Of a stretch of DNA of 50,540 bases, positions 41,527-49,488 are shown piece after piece. Positions within the stretch are counted from its first letter, which is position 1, and every line of letters begins with the position of its first letter. The notes beneath the pieces were generated by a model. That model worked only from the letters and a program-made list of their open reading frames with translations. It made no database searches and had not been told where the DNA came from. Location of the stretch: contig NZ_QWVT01000017.1 in assembly GCF_003570705.1 (NCBI RefSeq), forward strand, positions 1-50,540, in the 5' to 3' direction. Source of the DNA: Mesobacillus zeae. GTDB taxonomy: Bacteria > Bacillota > Bacilli > Bacillales > Cytobacillaceae. The position numbers and the translations under genes are program-made.

Positions 41527-41548
41527 ACTCTCTATCTGAGAGTTTTTT
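41527..41548 (+). terminator. Terminator of the Qat-like operon
   Basis: Stem ACTCTC/GAGAGT with loop TATCT followed by TTTTT, four bases after the qatD-like stop. It separates the cassette from the ImmA-like gene. Confidence 0.88.
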
Positions 41549-41590
41549 GTTACGCAAAAACAGAACATATATTCTCATTCGGAGGGTCAT

Positions 41591-42073
41591 ATGAGGTACC
41601 ATACAACATTGCTGGAAGACTGGATTCAAAATTTCTACTTTAACATCGGGGTTTTTCACCCTCACCAATTAGATATTGAGGATATTATCCATAGGGTTGG
41701 ATACTCCCTAACATATCGAAATATTTCAAGCAGATTTTATAATGATGAAGTAATTATTGACGAACGGTTGACGCCACAACAACAATGGCAGGAGTTTGCT
41801 CACGAACTATGTCATGCAGAAAGGCATTCAGGCAATCAACTGATAATGCCACAACAATTTATTGAGCTGCAGGAATACCAAGCGAACCTATTTGCCTATC
41901 ACTTTTGTGTGCCAACTTTTATGCTTCGAAACATCGTATTACCTTCTAATAGAAAGGAAGCTGCTCTTTTAATTTCAGGAACTTTTAATGTTGAATTCAA
42001 ATTTGCTGTGTTTCGACTCAGGATATATGAACGACAGCATCGGTTTGAGATGATTTCCGGTTGTCGTTATTAA
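41591..42073 (+). CDS. ImmA/IrrE metallopeptidase
   Basis: A 160-residue zinc peptidase with HELCH at 71-75 and the third-ligand region QEYQANLFAYHF. It belongs to the ImmA/IrrE family, whose members cleave phage repressors after DNA damage. The likely substrate is the CI-like repressor, although the Qat-like cassette has been inserted between them. GGAGG lies seven bases before the ATG. Confidence 0.92.
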   Translation: MRYHTTLLEDWIQNFYFNIGVFHPHQLDIEDIIHRVGYSLTYRNISSRFYNDEVIIDERLTPQQQWQEFAHELCHAERHSGNQLIMPQQFIELQEYQANLFAYHFCVPTFMLRNIVLPSNRKEAALLISGTFNVEFKFAVFRLRIYERQHRFEMISGCRY

Positions 42074-42118
42074 CAGGAGGAGAAATCTATAAAAAAAAAG
42101 ACCTAATGGGGTGGGAAA

Positions 42119-43291
42119 ATGGCTTACATTGAAAAGAGAGGTAAAAGCAGCTTTCGATTAAATGTTGTTATTGGTTATGACAAAAAAGGAAAAGCTTTAT
42201 TAGAACGTAAAAATGTAAAGGCTAAAAACGCAACAGAAGCAAAAAAACTGCTAACCCTTTTTGAAGCAGAAATATTAAATGGTAAATATGTTAAAGTTGA
42301 TGACAGAATGACGCTAGATCTGTTTTTTGACGAATGGCTGGAGAAGCATGCTAAAGAGAATCTAACACCAGACACCTGCCAAAATTATGTCAACATAATA
42401 AGAAAACGCATACTCCCAGTATATGGACATATGAAGTTGAAGGACATTAAACCCATTCATATTGTAAATTTTGTAGATGATTTAAAAAAGAATGGAAAAC
42501 GACTAGATGGGAAAGAAGGTTCTCTCTCTGCTTCATCTATAGCTAATTGTCACAGAGCATTTAATAACCTTTTGTCTTTTGCTGTTAAGTTGGAGCTCAT
42601 AAAGGATAACCCCGCAAAAGCAGTTAAGCCGCCTAAGGTAAAAATTAAGAAGTCAGATGTATATTCAAAAGAAGAAATCGAAGTACTCATATCTAACTTG
42701 GAAAAGTATCCTCTTAGGTGGCAAGTATTAATAATGCTTGCTTTGACTGCTGGTGCCAGAGAGGGAGAAATAGCGGCTTTAGAGTTTAAGCATATTGACT
42801 TTGAAAAATGTCGCATTCAAATCGAACAATCTCTCACCGAGGTTACAGGAAAAGGAATTAAATTAAAGCAAACAAAAAATGAAAGATGGAGATATGTTTC
42901 TGTCCCCTCTTCTTTGCTTACGATGTTAAAAAGGTTAAAAGTTCAACGATCACAGGAGCAAATGATTGTTGGAGACATGAGGGAATGGACTAGTCACTTC
43001 TTTATTTTTGCAAATGAATTCGGTAAGCCGATCCGGCCAGATAGTATAAGTCAGTGGTGGAAGAGGTTTACTACAAGGCACAAGATGAAGCATATTCGAT
43101 TTCATGAACTTAGACATACATCGGCAACCCTTTTAATTAATGAAGGGGTACATGCAAAAGTAATTAGCGAACGTCTAGGCCATGCAGACATATCAACGAC
43201 AATGAATATTTATGGGCATGTATTGACCGAAGCAGACCAAACGGCTGCGCAGCACTTTGATTCTCTTTTCAGAAAAACCGGAGAAAAATAA
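42119..43291 (+). CDS. int: Tyrosine-type site-specific integrase
   Basis: A 390-residue integrase with an N-terminal arm-binding AP2-like domain (about 1-50), a SAM-like core-binding domain (about 64-170) and a C-terminal catalytic domain. Catalytic residues are R214 (GAREGE), H329 and R332 (HELRHT), H355 (GHADI) and Y365 (NIYGH). It should recombine attP with the tRNA-Arg(CCU) attB; the remains of that site are 150 bases downstream. The start follows GGGGTGGG. Confidence 0.96.
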   Translation: MAYIEKRGKSSFRLNVVIGYDKKGKALLERKNVKAKNATEAKKLLTLFEAEILNGKYVKVDDRMTLDLFFDEWLEKHAKENLTPDTCQNYVNIIRKRILPVYGHMKLKDIKPIHIVNFVDDLKKNGKRLDGKEGSLSASSIANCHRAFNNLLSFAVKLELIKDNPAKAVKPPKVKIKKSDVYSKEEIEVLISNLEKYPLRWQVLIMLALTAGAREGEIAALEFKHIDFEKCRIQIEQSLTEVTGKGIKLKQTKNERWRYVSVPSSLLTMLKRLKVQRSQEQMIVGDMREWTSHFFIFANEFGKPIRPDSISQWWKRFTTRHKMKHIRFHELRHTSATLLINEGVHAKVISERLGHADISTTMNIYGHVLTEADQTAAQHFDSLFRKTGEK

Positions 43292-43343
43292 CCACTCCCA
43301 TTTTGGGAGTGGATTGGGAGTGAAATTCAACAGTTTCACTCCC
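43292..43343. repeat. Paired inverted repeats after int (arm-site candidates)
   Basis: Two perfect hairpins in series: CCACTCCCA/TGGGAGTGG with a three-base loop (43292-43312) and GGGAGTGAAA/TTTCACTCCC with an eight-base loop (43316-43343). A further CCACTCCC lies at 43402. None has a T-run, so they resemble integrase arm sites more than terminators. Confidence 0.55.
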
Positions 43344-43437
43344 GAAAAGCTAGAATCAACCCATTTCTATCCTACGAACTATTGATATCATAAGGAATCC
43401 TCCACTCCCCCATGCCCCATTCTCCCACACACCATCC

Positions 43438-43481
43438 GTTTCCTAAACTGTAGGTCGGAGGTTCGAATCCTCTCTGGGACG
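43438..43481 (+). other. attR: 3' half of tRNA-Arg(CCU)
   Basis: These 44 bases form the tRNA portion from the anticodon stem: loop TTCCTAA with anticodon CCT, T-arm GGAGGTTCGAATCCTCT and acceptor strand CTGGGAC plus G. The anticodon stem pairs break at positions 29-41 and 27-43, so bases to the left of 43438 are phage-derived. The D arm and 5' acceptor are missing. It is therefore a fragment left by integration into the tRNA gene, not a working tRNA. Confidence 0.85.
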
Positions 43482-43486
43482 CTACC

Positions 43487-43518
43487 AAAACCCTTGTATA
43501 TCAAGGGTTTTTCTTTTT
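43487..43518 (+). terminator. Terminator of the tRNA-Arg gene
   Basis: Stem AAACCCTT/AAGGGTTT with a GTATATC loop, then TTCTTTTT. It directly follows the tRNA fragment, marking host DNA to its right. Confidence 0.88.
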
Positions 43519-43880
43519 ATATTCTTAAATATTCTCCTCAATAATGGTTTTTGGGGCAGGATTGGGGCAGGATTATTATTTTGCTGTTTAAGTTGCCATT
43601 TTATATGGTTATTTATATATAAAAGGACCCTTTAAGGTCCTTACATACTAAATTTGATTAAGAGACTACTATCCTGTCAAAGTGGTAAGCACCGCAGGAT
43701 TGGCAATATTATAATTGGACAAACCCTTTCGTAACAAGGCTTTCGCCTGACTGAACCATGTTTAACCATGATAGAAAAAGGTCATTGTTGACGGTGTTCG
43801 TCAACAATAATATTCTTTGCTTTTTAACATTCTGCATGGGATATAATAAAGAATATAAAAATTTTTTCTGGAGAATAAAA
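43519..43880. other. Intergenic region with short repeats
   Basis: Contains no gene that I can support. An 11-base perfect tandem repeat TTGGGGCAGGA lies at 43551-43572. A hairpin AAGGACC/GGTCCTT lies at 43623-43642, with a T-rich tail on the minus strand. A strong hairpin ATTGTTGACG/CGTCAACAAT lies near 43784-43808. A TATAAT box follows near 43842, upstream of the small gene at 43881. Confidence 0.55.
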
Positions 43881-44111
43881 ATGAATGTGAGTATAACGAT
43901 AAAGTACAGCTCTCCAGCCGGAGAAACGACACAGAGTGGAACATTTCAAATTGCATACGAATGGTGGAAAGAAATTAATATGACTGGCTTTATGAATGAG
44001 TTGGTTAGCGTGGTTATAAATGAGGATCAAGACCTTACGAATGAAGTTAAGCAGTTCGAAAAACAACAGAGAATTTCAGCTTTTAACGCTGCTGAGGACT
44101 TGCCTTTTTAA
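43881..44111 (+). CDS. Hypothetical protein, 76 residues
   Basis: The ATG at 43881 follows GGAG with a seven-base spacing; the longer frame from 43758 is rejected because it lacks a ribosome site and covers a hairpin and a probable promoter. It contains ITIKYSSPAGETTQSGTFQI, a Trp pair (YEWWKEI) and an acidic helix. Its own terminator follows. The family is unknown; it is probably a host gene. Confidence 0.65.
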   Translation: MNVSITIKYSSPAGETTQSGTFQIAYEWWKEINMTGFMNELVSVVINEDQDLTNEVKQFEKQQRISAFNAAEDLPF

Positions 44112-44116
44112 ACGTA

Positions 44117-44147
44117 ACACCCCACTCATCGAGTAGGGCGCTTTTTT
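44117..44147 (+). terminator. Rho-independent terminator
   Basis: The hairpin CCCCACTCATCGAGTAGGG, followed by CGCTTTTTTATT, ends the 76-residue gene. The same sequence recurs at 50201-50231. Confidence 0.85.
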
Positions 44148-44251
44148 ATTGTAATATGATCCAGTTAAAATCATCAGGATATTTAAAGATAATATCTTGG
44201 AATTTCCCACGATCTTGAATAAACTCATTGCGCAGAAGTTCAAGAACTCAT
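44146..44251 (-). pseudogene. Frameshifted small ORF
   Basis: GGAGG lies six bases before ATG 44251, but the frame stops at the fourth codon. Removing one T restores a 34-residue reading frame with RNEFIQDRGKFQDIIFKYPD and DFNWIILQ, which looks like real protein. A one-base insertion in a small host gene is the likely explanation. Confidence 0.4.
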
Positions 44252-44335
44252 GAGAAGCCTCCTTTAAAAACCTCTATGTTAGCAAAATTTGAGCATTCCA
44301 CCCTCATCTTATGTATCAAGGGGTTGGAGCAGCGT

Positions 44336-45607
44336 TTATGCTATTGGAGGTGTTCCTTCAGCGTTTGCTACAACTACATCGATTTGGACTAAAGCATCTT
44401 TAAGTAAAGCTGATACGCCAACTGTTCTTCGTGCAGGAACACCGCCTGGGAAGAATGTCGTGTAAACTTCGTCGACTGCATCAATATCTTCAATATTTTT
44501 AAGGAAGATATTTACTTTAACCACATCTTCCATAACGTGGTCGATACTTTCTAAGATTGCCTTAATATTTTTTAAGCACTGTCCAGCCTGCTCTTTTACA
44601 TCACCAGCTACCATTTCACCAGTTTTTGGGTCCAAAGGTAATTGAGCTGAAAGGTGATTGTAATGAGAAAACGCTACAGCTTGTGTAGATAGAGAACACT
44701 TTGGTGCATTTTCAGTGTTGTTTGCCTTTATGATGATTCCATGCCTGTCTTCAACAGCTTGTGGAGGTGTACCATCTCCGTGTGACACCACTGCTTCAAT
44801 TTGTACCAAAGCATCCATAGGTAAAGCTGAAGCTGCAACTACTGTCCGTGCAGGGACATAGGCTACGGCCCTGGCGATAGCCGAGTCTGGGAAAAATGTT
44901 GTATAAACTTCGTTTACGGCTTCAATATCCGATAGGTTTTTAAGGAAGATATTAATTTTAACAATATCGTCAAAAGGAACGTCGATACTTTCTAAAATTG
45001 CCTTGATATTTTTTAAGCACTGTCCAGCCTGCTCTTTTACACCGCCAGCTACCAATTTACCAGATTTAGGATCGATAGGTAATTGAGCTGAAAGGTTATT
45101 GTAATGAGAGAAAGCCACAGTTTGTGTAGATAGAGCACTTGTTGGTGCATTTGCCGTGTTATTTGTAAGCTTTATGAGGTCGCCTGCTTGTGGTGCGTTT
45201 GGAATTGTACCCTCACCGTTTGAAACAAGTGCTTCAATTTGCACCAAAGCATCCATAGGTAAAGCTGTCACTGCGACTACCGTCCGTGAAGGAACATAGG
45301 TTGTGAAGAATGTTTTATAAACTTCGTCTACAGCGTCAATATCTTTGATATTCTTAACGAATACAGTGATTCTAACAACATCGCTCATAACATGATCGAT
45401 ACTGTCTAAGATTGCCTTGATATTTTTAAAGCACTGTTCAGCCTGCTCTTTTATACCACCAGCTACCAATTTACCAGATTGGGGTTCGATAGGTAATTGA
45501 GCTGAAAGATTATTGTAATGAGAAAAAGCTACAGTTTGTGAATATGGACCGATACCTTTTGAAGCATTTTCCGTATTTCTTGCTAACACTGTGTTATAGC
45601 CGCTCAT
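44336..45607 (-). CDS. Triple RidA-domain fusion protein
   Basis: A 423-residue protein formed by three tandem RidA (YjgF/UK114) domains, about 1-135, 145-285 and 290-423. Each repeats QTVAFSHYNNLSAQLP (or a close variant), KNIKAILxSID and a DALVQIE/D end. The active-site Arg is kept in all three (PSRTVV, PARTVV, PARRTV); the third has Asp for the usual Glu. RidA proteins are normally 125-130 residues and act as trimers that hydrolyse reactive imines. This chain may fold as one pseudo-trimer. The high DNA similarity between repeats suggests recent duplication. Confidence 0.88.
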   Translation of the reverse strand: MSGYNTVLARNTENASKGIGPYSQTVAFSHYNNLSAQLPIEPQSGKLVAGGIKEQAEQCFKNIKAILDSIDHVMSDVVRITVFVKNIKDIDAVDEVYKTFFTTYVPSRTVVAVTALPMDALVQIEALVSNGEGTIPNAPQAGDLIKLTNNTANAPTSALSTQTVAFSHYNNLSAQLPIDPKSGKLVAGGVKEQAGQCLKNIKAILESIDVPFDDIVKINIFLKNLSDIEAVNEVYTTFFPDSAIARAVAYVPARTVVAASALPMDALVQIEAVVSHGDGTPPQAVEDRHGIIIKANNTENAPKCSLSTQAVAFSHYNHLSAQLPLDPKTGEMVAGDVKEQAGQCLKNIKAILESIDHVMEDVVKVNIFLKNIEDIDAVDEVYTTFFPGGVPARRTVGVSALLKDALVQIDVVVANAEGTPPIA

Positions 45608-46001
45608 GATATATTCTCCTATTAGATAATTTTTTCATATAGATATAATTATTAACTCAAATTTCGCCCAGTAAAAACCGGTTTAAACCATGGTTGCGTT
45701 AACCTCTCGAGTGGTTACTCTAGGTGCAATTATAACAGGCATTCTTCGTTATGAATAAGTGTTTTTTGTGAACGTTTTCATAACGATGCAAAACCATTTT
45801 TAATTCTTTTTTCATATTATTTAAAATGGAGTTTCGTTCTCTATCCGGACAATTTGTAGTTTGATCGAGATATCAGAAGCAAATGGAGTTAATAATCTAT
45901 CCAAATTATAGTAACTTTTTGGGCCCCAATTACATAAAATGAACTATAACAAAAAAAGTCCAATTTCAGGCCACCCTTTTCCCAGGGGGGGTTTTAACTC
46001 T
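45608..46001. other. Intergenic region, nothing clear
   Basis: About 390 AT-rich bases. I see no convincing gene. The part next to 45607 holds the ribosome site of the RidA gene and probably its promoter. A C/G-rich patch (ACCCTTTTCCCAGGGGGGG) near 45980 may belong to a terminator of the DUF3189 gene. Confidence 0.5.
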
Positions 46002-46514
46002 TTATGCTTGGTATTTCTTATTATCAATCTTAACGATTTCAAAGTTTGATTCCTTCGCAATTTTTTTTGTGTCATTCACCAGTTGTAAGATATTGCCATA
46101 ACATTGTTGAGCACCTTTTATGAGAAGCGGGACTCCTATTCCATCAACGCCTAACCCCCTTGAGAAAAAACCCCCTATTGTCATAGCAAGGGGTACAACA
46201 GGTGAGGTATTGGAGAGTATTATTTTTTCTCCAATCTGATTACGGCTTATTAATATTTCGCTAAAGTGGTGAAGCGATTCAATTGTAAGCTTTGATGATC
46301 GTCTGCCAAGTGTGTAAACTGGATTTCCTTCATCGTCTTCTCCATGTAAAATAAATTTTCCTGCATCATCTTTATTTAACTTATTAAAGTATGGCAAAGC
46401 CAATATCTCTGCTTTTTCGGGGATTTTTTTAGGATCATTTATAATTTTAAGGTGGTGGGCAGCTGCTAATGAAGTGGTATGTGTTCCACCAAAGTCATGA
46501 TAGATGTAAATCAA
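46002..46514 (-). CDS. DUF3189 family protein
   Basis: A 170-residue protein from TTG 46514, eight bases after ATAGGAG; the longer frame starts at a TTG inside the upstream gene. The family pattern is seen: LIYIYHDFGGTHTTSLAAAHHL, the central LPYFNKLNKDDAGKFILHG and the DEEGNPVYTLG-like segment DEGNPVYTLGRR. DUF3189 occurs in spore-forming Firmicutes and has no known function. It is coupled to a membrane protein gene upstream. Confidence 0.88.
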   Translation of the reverse strand: MIYIYHDFGGTHTTSLAAAHHLKIINDPKKIPEKAEILALPYFNKLNKDDAGKFILHGEDDEGNPVYTLGRRSSKLTIESLHHFSEILISRNQIGEKIILSNTSPVVPLAMTIGGFFSRGLGVDGIGVPLLIKGAQQCYGNILQLVNDTKKIAKESNFEIVKIDNKKYQA

Positions 46515-46531
46515 ATTTTTCGCTCCTATTC

Positions 46532-46807
46532 TCAAGTGTTTCTATACGCCTTTATTTGTGTTTTTATTGATGAATAAAAGCCTACTCCCGCATTACCATA
46601 AAAAAATCCCATAAAAGTACCTGTCCAAAGGTTATTCCTGTGTGCAAAGAAAATTGAAATGATTAATCCAAAAACATTAGCCACTGCAGGTATGTATGGC
46701 TTAGGAATATTCAGTAACCACTTACATATTTGAGTCAATAATACGACTAGGGGGACAGCAATAACTGCATCCCAGAAGTTTGTATGTACAATTGGAAAAA
46801 CTTCCAT
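46532..46807 (-). CDS. Small membrane protein next to DUF3189
   Basis: A 91-residue protein with two or three hydrophobic segments (FWDAVIAVPLVVLLTQICKW; VANVFGLIISIFFAHR). A Gly-rich GTFMGFFYGNAGVGFY resembles small holin-like spore membrane proteins. It lies 17 bases before the DUF3189 start and probably forms an operon with it. The function is unknown. Confidence 0.72.
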   Translation of the reverse strand: MEVFPIVHTNFWDAVIAVPLVVLLTQICKWLLNIPKPYIPAVANVFGLIISIFFAHRNNLWTGTFMGFFYGNAGVGFYSSIKTQIKAYRNT

Positions 46808-47117
46808 TCTGACACCTCATTAAAAATCACTCATCTATATGGATCTATATTCTATATTTTAAATTATGTTGTAAATTTTATAAGTTTATACAATATTTAT
46901 GGAGAATTATTAATTACATCAAAGTTAAAAAACGATCTATTTTAGAAGGAACCAAGTATATGTTAAAGTCTGTCTTTATTTTATTTCCTTTATTTCATTA
47001 ATCAGTCTTTTAGATTAGTCCAAAAGTTATAAAACCAACCTGCTCCGTTAGTTGAATATTAAAATTAACATCAATCTTTAACAGCGCCTTTCTTTAAAGT
47101 GCATGGATGGCTATTCT

Positions 47118-47190
47118 TCATTTTCATCCTCATCAAACACAGGGATTGCAATACACCTGCAACGGTAATCAGTACCAGGAAGACCGACTT
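47118..47190 (-). pseudogene. Fragment of a MuF minor head gene
   Basis: Nearly identical to 20920-20990, coding the YRCRCVAIPVFDEDE end of the MuF domain. Nothing of the remaining gene is left on either side. Confidence 0.8.
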
Positions 47191-47260
47191 CCCGGGGGAT
47201 TCCAATAGTATAATGATATTGTCGAATAATTACCAATTGCCGGGAGTGATCCTGGCTTTT

Positions 47261-47418
47261 TTATTTTGCTTTTTTAGCAGCCGGCCACTTGTAATCAATC
47301 CGATCAATGGTGAGGAGCGTTTTTCAGCCTCTTTCGTAGGCCTGATGGGATGCTTGGCTATGTATGCCAGTCGCTCATCTTCGGTCATTTTCCATGATGT
47401 TACACTGCCGGTCATCAT
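47261..47418 (-). pseudogene. Frameshifted copy of the 52-residue phage gene
   Basis: It matches the gene at 28168-28326 from the start (MMTGSVTSWKMTEDERLAYI) to the KRSS region. A one-base change there moves the reading to another frame, and the original C-terminal KWPAAKKAK coding is still visible in the shifted frame. Confidence 0.8.
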
Positions 47419-47455
47419 TGTTGGTCCTCCTTCCCTGTATGGTTCGAACCGTTAA

Positions 47456-47665
47456 CTAAAAGTAAGTTTTCAATAAAGAAATCCTCGAATGGTATAAATC
47501 CAATTTAATTAATATTTTTTTCTTTTATTTTGAATAATCATCACCGGTAAAATTAGCATCATTCTTTTCTAATGCCTGTAAGCTTAAAAGCCATTTGCGG
47601 AAGTTTTATGTTTGCTCAATCAGATCCTTCAATCTTTCTTCTTGATTGGATGGAACATTATACAT
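47456..47665 (-). pseudogene. Copy of the 69-residue phage gene with two stops
   Basis: The same 210-base length as 28364-28573 and the same reading (MYNVPSNQEERLKDLIEQT), then an in-frame TAA, and a second TAA after GDDYSK. Confidence 0.8.
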
Positions 47666-47838
47666 TTTACCTTCCTCCCCTTAATCAACAGTTTGATTAC
47701 ATACCGCCGAATCTCCGGACTTCTACATATTGGAACTTTCCGCCTTCTCATAAAATTTAATGAAAGTATCTATACATTAAACCGAAAAAAATTAGAGACA
47801 ATAACATAATAATTCACATTCAATATAAAAGGGGTCTA

Positions 47839-48537
47839 ATGACTATGTCAGTTCCAGAACTAGTTCTCAGAATTGCTATTTCTTTTGCTACGTTGTTGGT
47901 GCTAACGAGAATTATGGGAGGAAAAGAAATTTCTCAAATGACTTTTTTCAACTTTGTATCAGGGATTTCGATTGGTGCTATCGGTGCTTCTGTGGCCATT
48001 GATGCCTCATTAAGTATTCGTAATGGGCTAATAGCATTGGGACTTTGGAGTGCTTTTACCATTTTTCTTGGATTTTTAAATATAAAATCCAAACAGGCCC
48101 GTATAGCTATTACAGGACAACCAATCATCCTTATTAGAAAAGGTCAAATTATGGATGAGGCCCTTCGTAAAGCACAGCTGGATGTAGAGTCTTTAATTAG
48201 CTTGTTACGTAAGAAAAACGTATTTGCTGTTTCTGACGTTGATTATGCAATGTTTGAGACAGACGGTAGCCTCTCAGTAATGAAAAAGGAATCCAAGCCA
48301 CCTGTCGTCAAGAGCGACATGAATCAACAAGCTAATAATGTTTTCCCTATCTCTATGGCTGTGATCACTGATGGGAAAATCGACATAAAAAATTTAAGAA
48401 AGCTAAATCTTGATAAAAAGTGGCTAGATCAACAGTTAAAGTCAGCTGGTATTAACTCTGTTGCTGATGTATTTTACGCCCAAGTTCAAAAGGATGGGAC
48501 ATTGTATATTGATAACAAGAATGATGTTCTTAAATAA
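47839..48537 (+). CDS. DUF421 (YetF/YrbG-like) membrane protein
   Basis: A 232-residue protein. Three N-terminal helices (about 5-25, 35-55, 62-82) contain the family motif RIMGGKEISQMTFFNFVSGI. Two cytoplasmic YetF-type domains follow, with GQPIILIRKGQIMDEALRKA, and LISLLRKKNVFAVSDVDYAM. DUF421 proteins are common in Bacillus and several affect spore or membrane properties, but no clear activity is known. It is intact although it lies between decayed phage fragments on both sides, so it was probably acquired as cargo or inserted later. ATG 47839 follows AAAAGGGG. Confidence 0.88.
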   Translation: MTMSVPELVLRIAISFATLLVLTRIMGGKEISQMTFFNFVSGISIGAIGASVAIDASLSIRNGLIALGLWSAFTIFLGFLNIKSKQARIAITGQPIILIRKGQIMDEALRKAQLDVESLISLLRKKNVFAVSDVDYAMFETDGSLSVMKKESKPPVVKSDMNQQANNVFPISMAVITDGKIDIKNLRKLNLDKKWLDQQLKSAGINSVADVFYAQVQKDGTLYIDNKNDVLK

Positions 48538-49004
48538 GTTTCAGGAATGAACAGAGCGAGTGATAGCCCCTTTTTTAATTTTTTCTCCTATATTCCGCAA
48601 TATGCCTCAACTACGCATCAATCATTCTTAAAAATCCTCTTGATTTCATACAAAGTTTCTTTGTTGTTCTATACTTGCCGATCCAGATTGATTAAGTGAT
48701 CAGTTTGATCAACAAGCTTGCTCCAGTTCCGATTAACGTAATAGAACACGAGCAGCAGGATGAGGAAGTTCACAGTAAGAAATCCCAGAATTAAAGTACT
48801 CACTAAACTCATTTGTCACTTCTCCTTGTTGATGTTTCAGTCTAATTTTTTAATAGTTAGCTTTACTGGTCTAATTTCCCTCGGGGTTTACACCCATCGC
48901 GGAAAAAATTGTCACATTTTGTTCATATGACCCAATTAGGTAGTTATCATTCACTGATAAAATAAGTATTGTAAGTGTCTATATTTGTCAAAAGGAGTCT
49001 GATA
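48538..49004. other. Relic region upstream of the second Spo0E-like gene
   Basis: Holds the broken membrane-protein gene (48618-48812) and the divergent leader of the Spo0E-like gene. The leader (48940-49004) closely matches 29730-29795, including GTGTCTATATTTGTCAAAAGG, so promoter and ribosome site are conserved. Confidence 0.65.
48618..48812 (-). pseudogene. Broken copy of the 64-residue membrane protein
   Basis: Exactly 195 bases, as in the gene at 29409-29603, and the same order of residues (MSLVSTLILGFLTVNFLILL; NRNWSKLVDQTDHLINLDRQ). The Trp after RQV is now TAG, so only 47 residues can be made. Confidence 0.85.
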
Positions 49005-49187
49005 ATGAAAACTTTACCGGTCCTCACGTTGAAAGAATTACGTCAATACATCGAATTCTTAAGGAACGATATGATTTCTCTAGGCAATCAATTTGGTTTC
49101 AATCACGAGATGACCATTATAGCTAGCCAAGAACTCGATTATTTTATCTACAAATATCAAGTGATTACTCGAAAAACGGACACTTAA
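49005..49187 (+). CDS. Spo0E-like aspartyl-phosphate phosphatase, second copy
   Basis: A 60-residue homologue of the protein at 29796-29978 with ASQELDYFIYKYQVI intact. The ATG at 49005 follows AAAAGGAG; the longer frame from 48975 lacks a ribosome site. Its neighbours in the relic are broken, but this gene is open and its signature unchanged, which suggests selection for a sporulation-delaying role after domestication. Confidence 0.88.
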   Translation: MKTLPVLTLKELRQYIEFLRNDMISLGNQFGFNHEMTIIASQELDYFIYKYQVITRKTDT

Positions 49188-49305
49188 TGTTACCATCCGT
49201 TACGTTCCCGAATTTCGCTAACCTCTTCGTGTAAGAACGGATCGATGCTCTTTATATCATTCGCCAAGATTTTAAGAAACCGACTGAAAATGATGTAGAA
49301 GACTT

Positions 49306-49488
49306 TTATAAATTATTGCCAGCCTTCCTATGAGTAACGATGTGGGTTTTATCAAAGAAAATTATGATCCCGTGGAAATGGAGTTGAGTATCAAGATATT
49401 CATCTGACCAATCGCCGCATTCAGGACCATCACAGAGATAACGATCAACTTTATTTTTCGCTTTGAAAGCAATAACGGGAATACCCAT
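49306..49488 (-). CDS. Hypothetical protein, 60 residues
   Basis: MGIPVIAFKAKNKVDRYLCD and on, with a CDGPECGDWSDEYLD segment whose two Cys could bind metal, and a His-rich middle. GGAGG lies eight bases before the ATG. It follows the broken replication-module gene and probably belongs to the relic. The family is unknown. Confidence 0.5.
   Translation of the reverse strand: MGIPVIAFKAKNKVDRYLCDGPECGDWSDEYLDTQLHFHGIIIFFDKTHIVTHRKAGNNL

Larger units (their letters stand above)
46808..47838. other. Decayed prophage sequence without intact genes
   Basis: About 1 kb with no intact gene. The first 300 bases are AT-rich with nothing recognisable. From 47118 on it holds fragments of a prophage related to the main one: a MuF piece (47118-47190), a frameshifted 52-residue gene (47261-47418) and a stop-ridden 69-residue gene (47456-47665). 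About 125 bases around 47385-47500 look identical to 28290-28415. Confidence 0.75.

Noticed and set aside
43438-43481. A functional tRNA gene
   Set aside because: The D arm, the 5' acceptor strand and two anticodon-stem pairs are missing.
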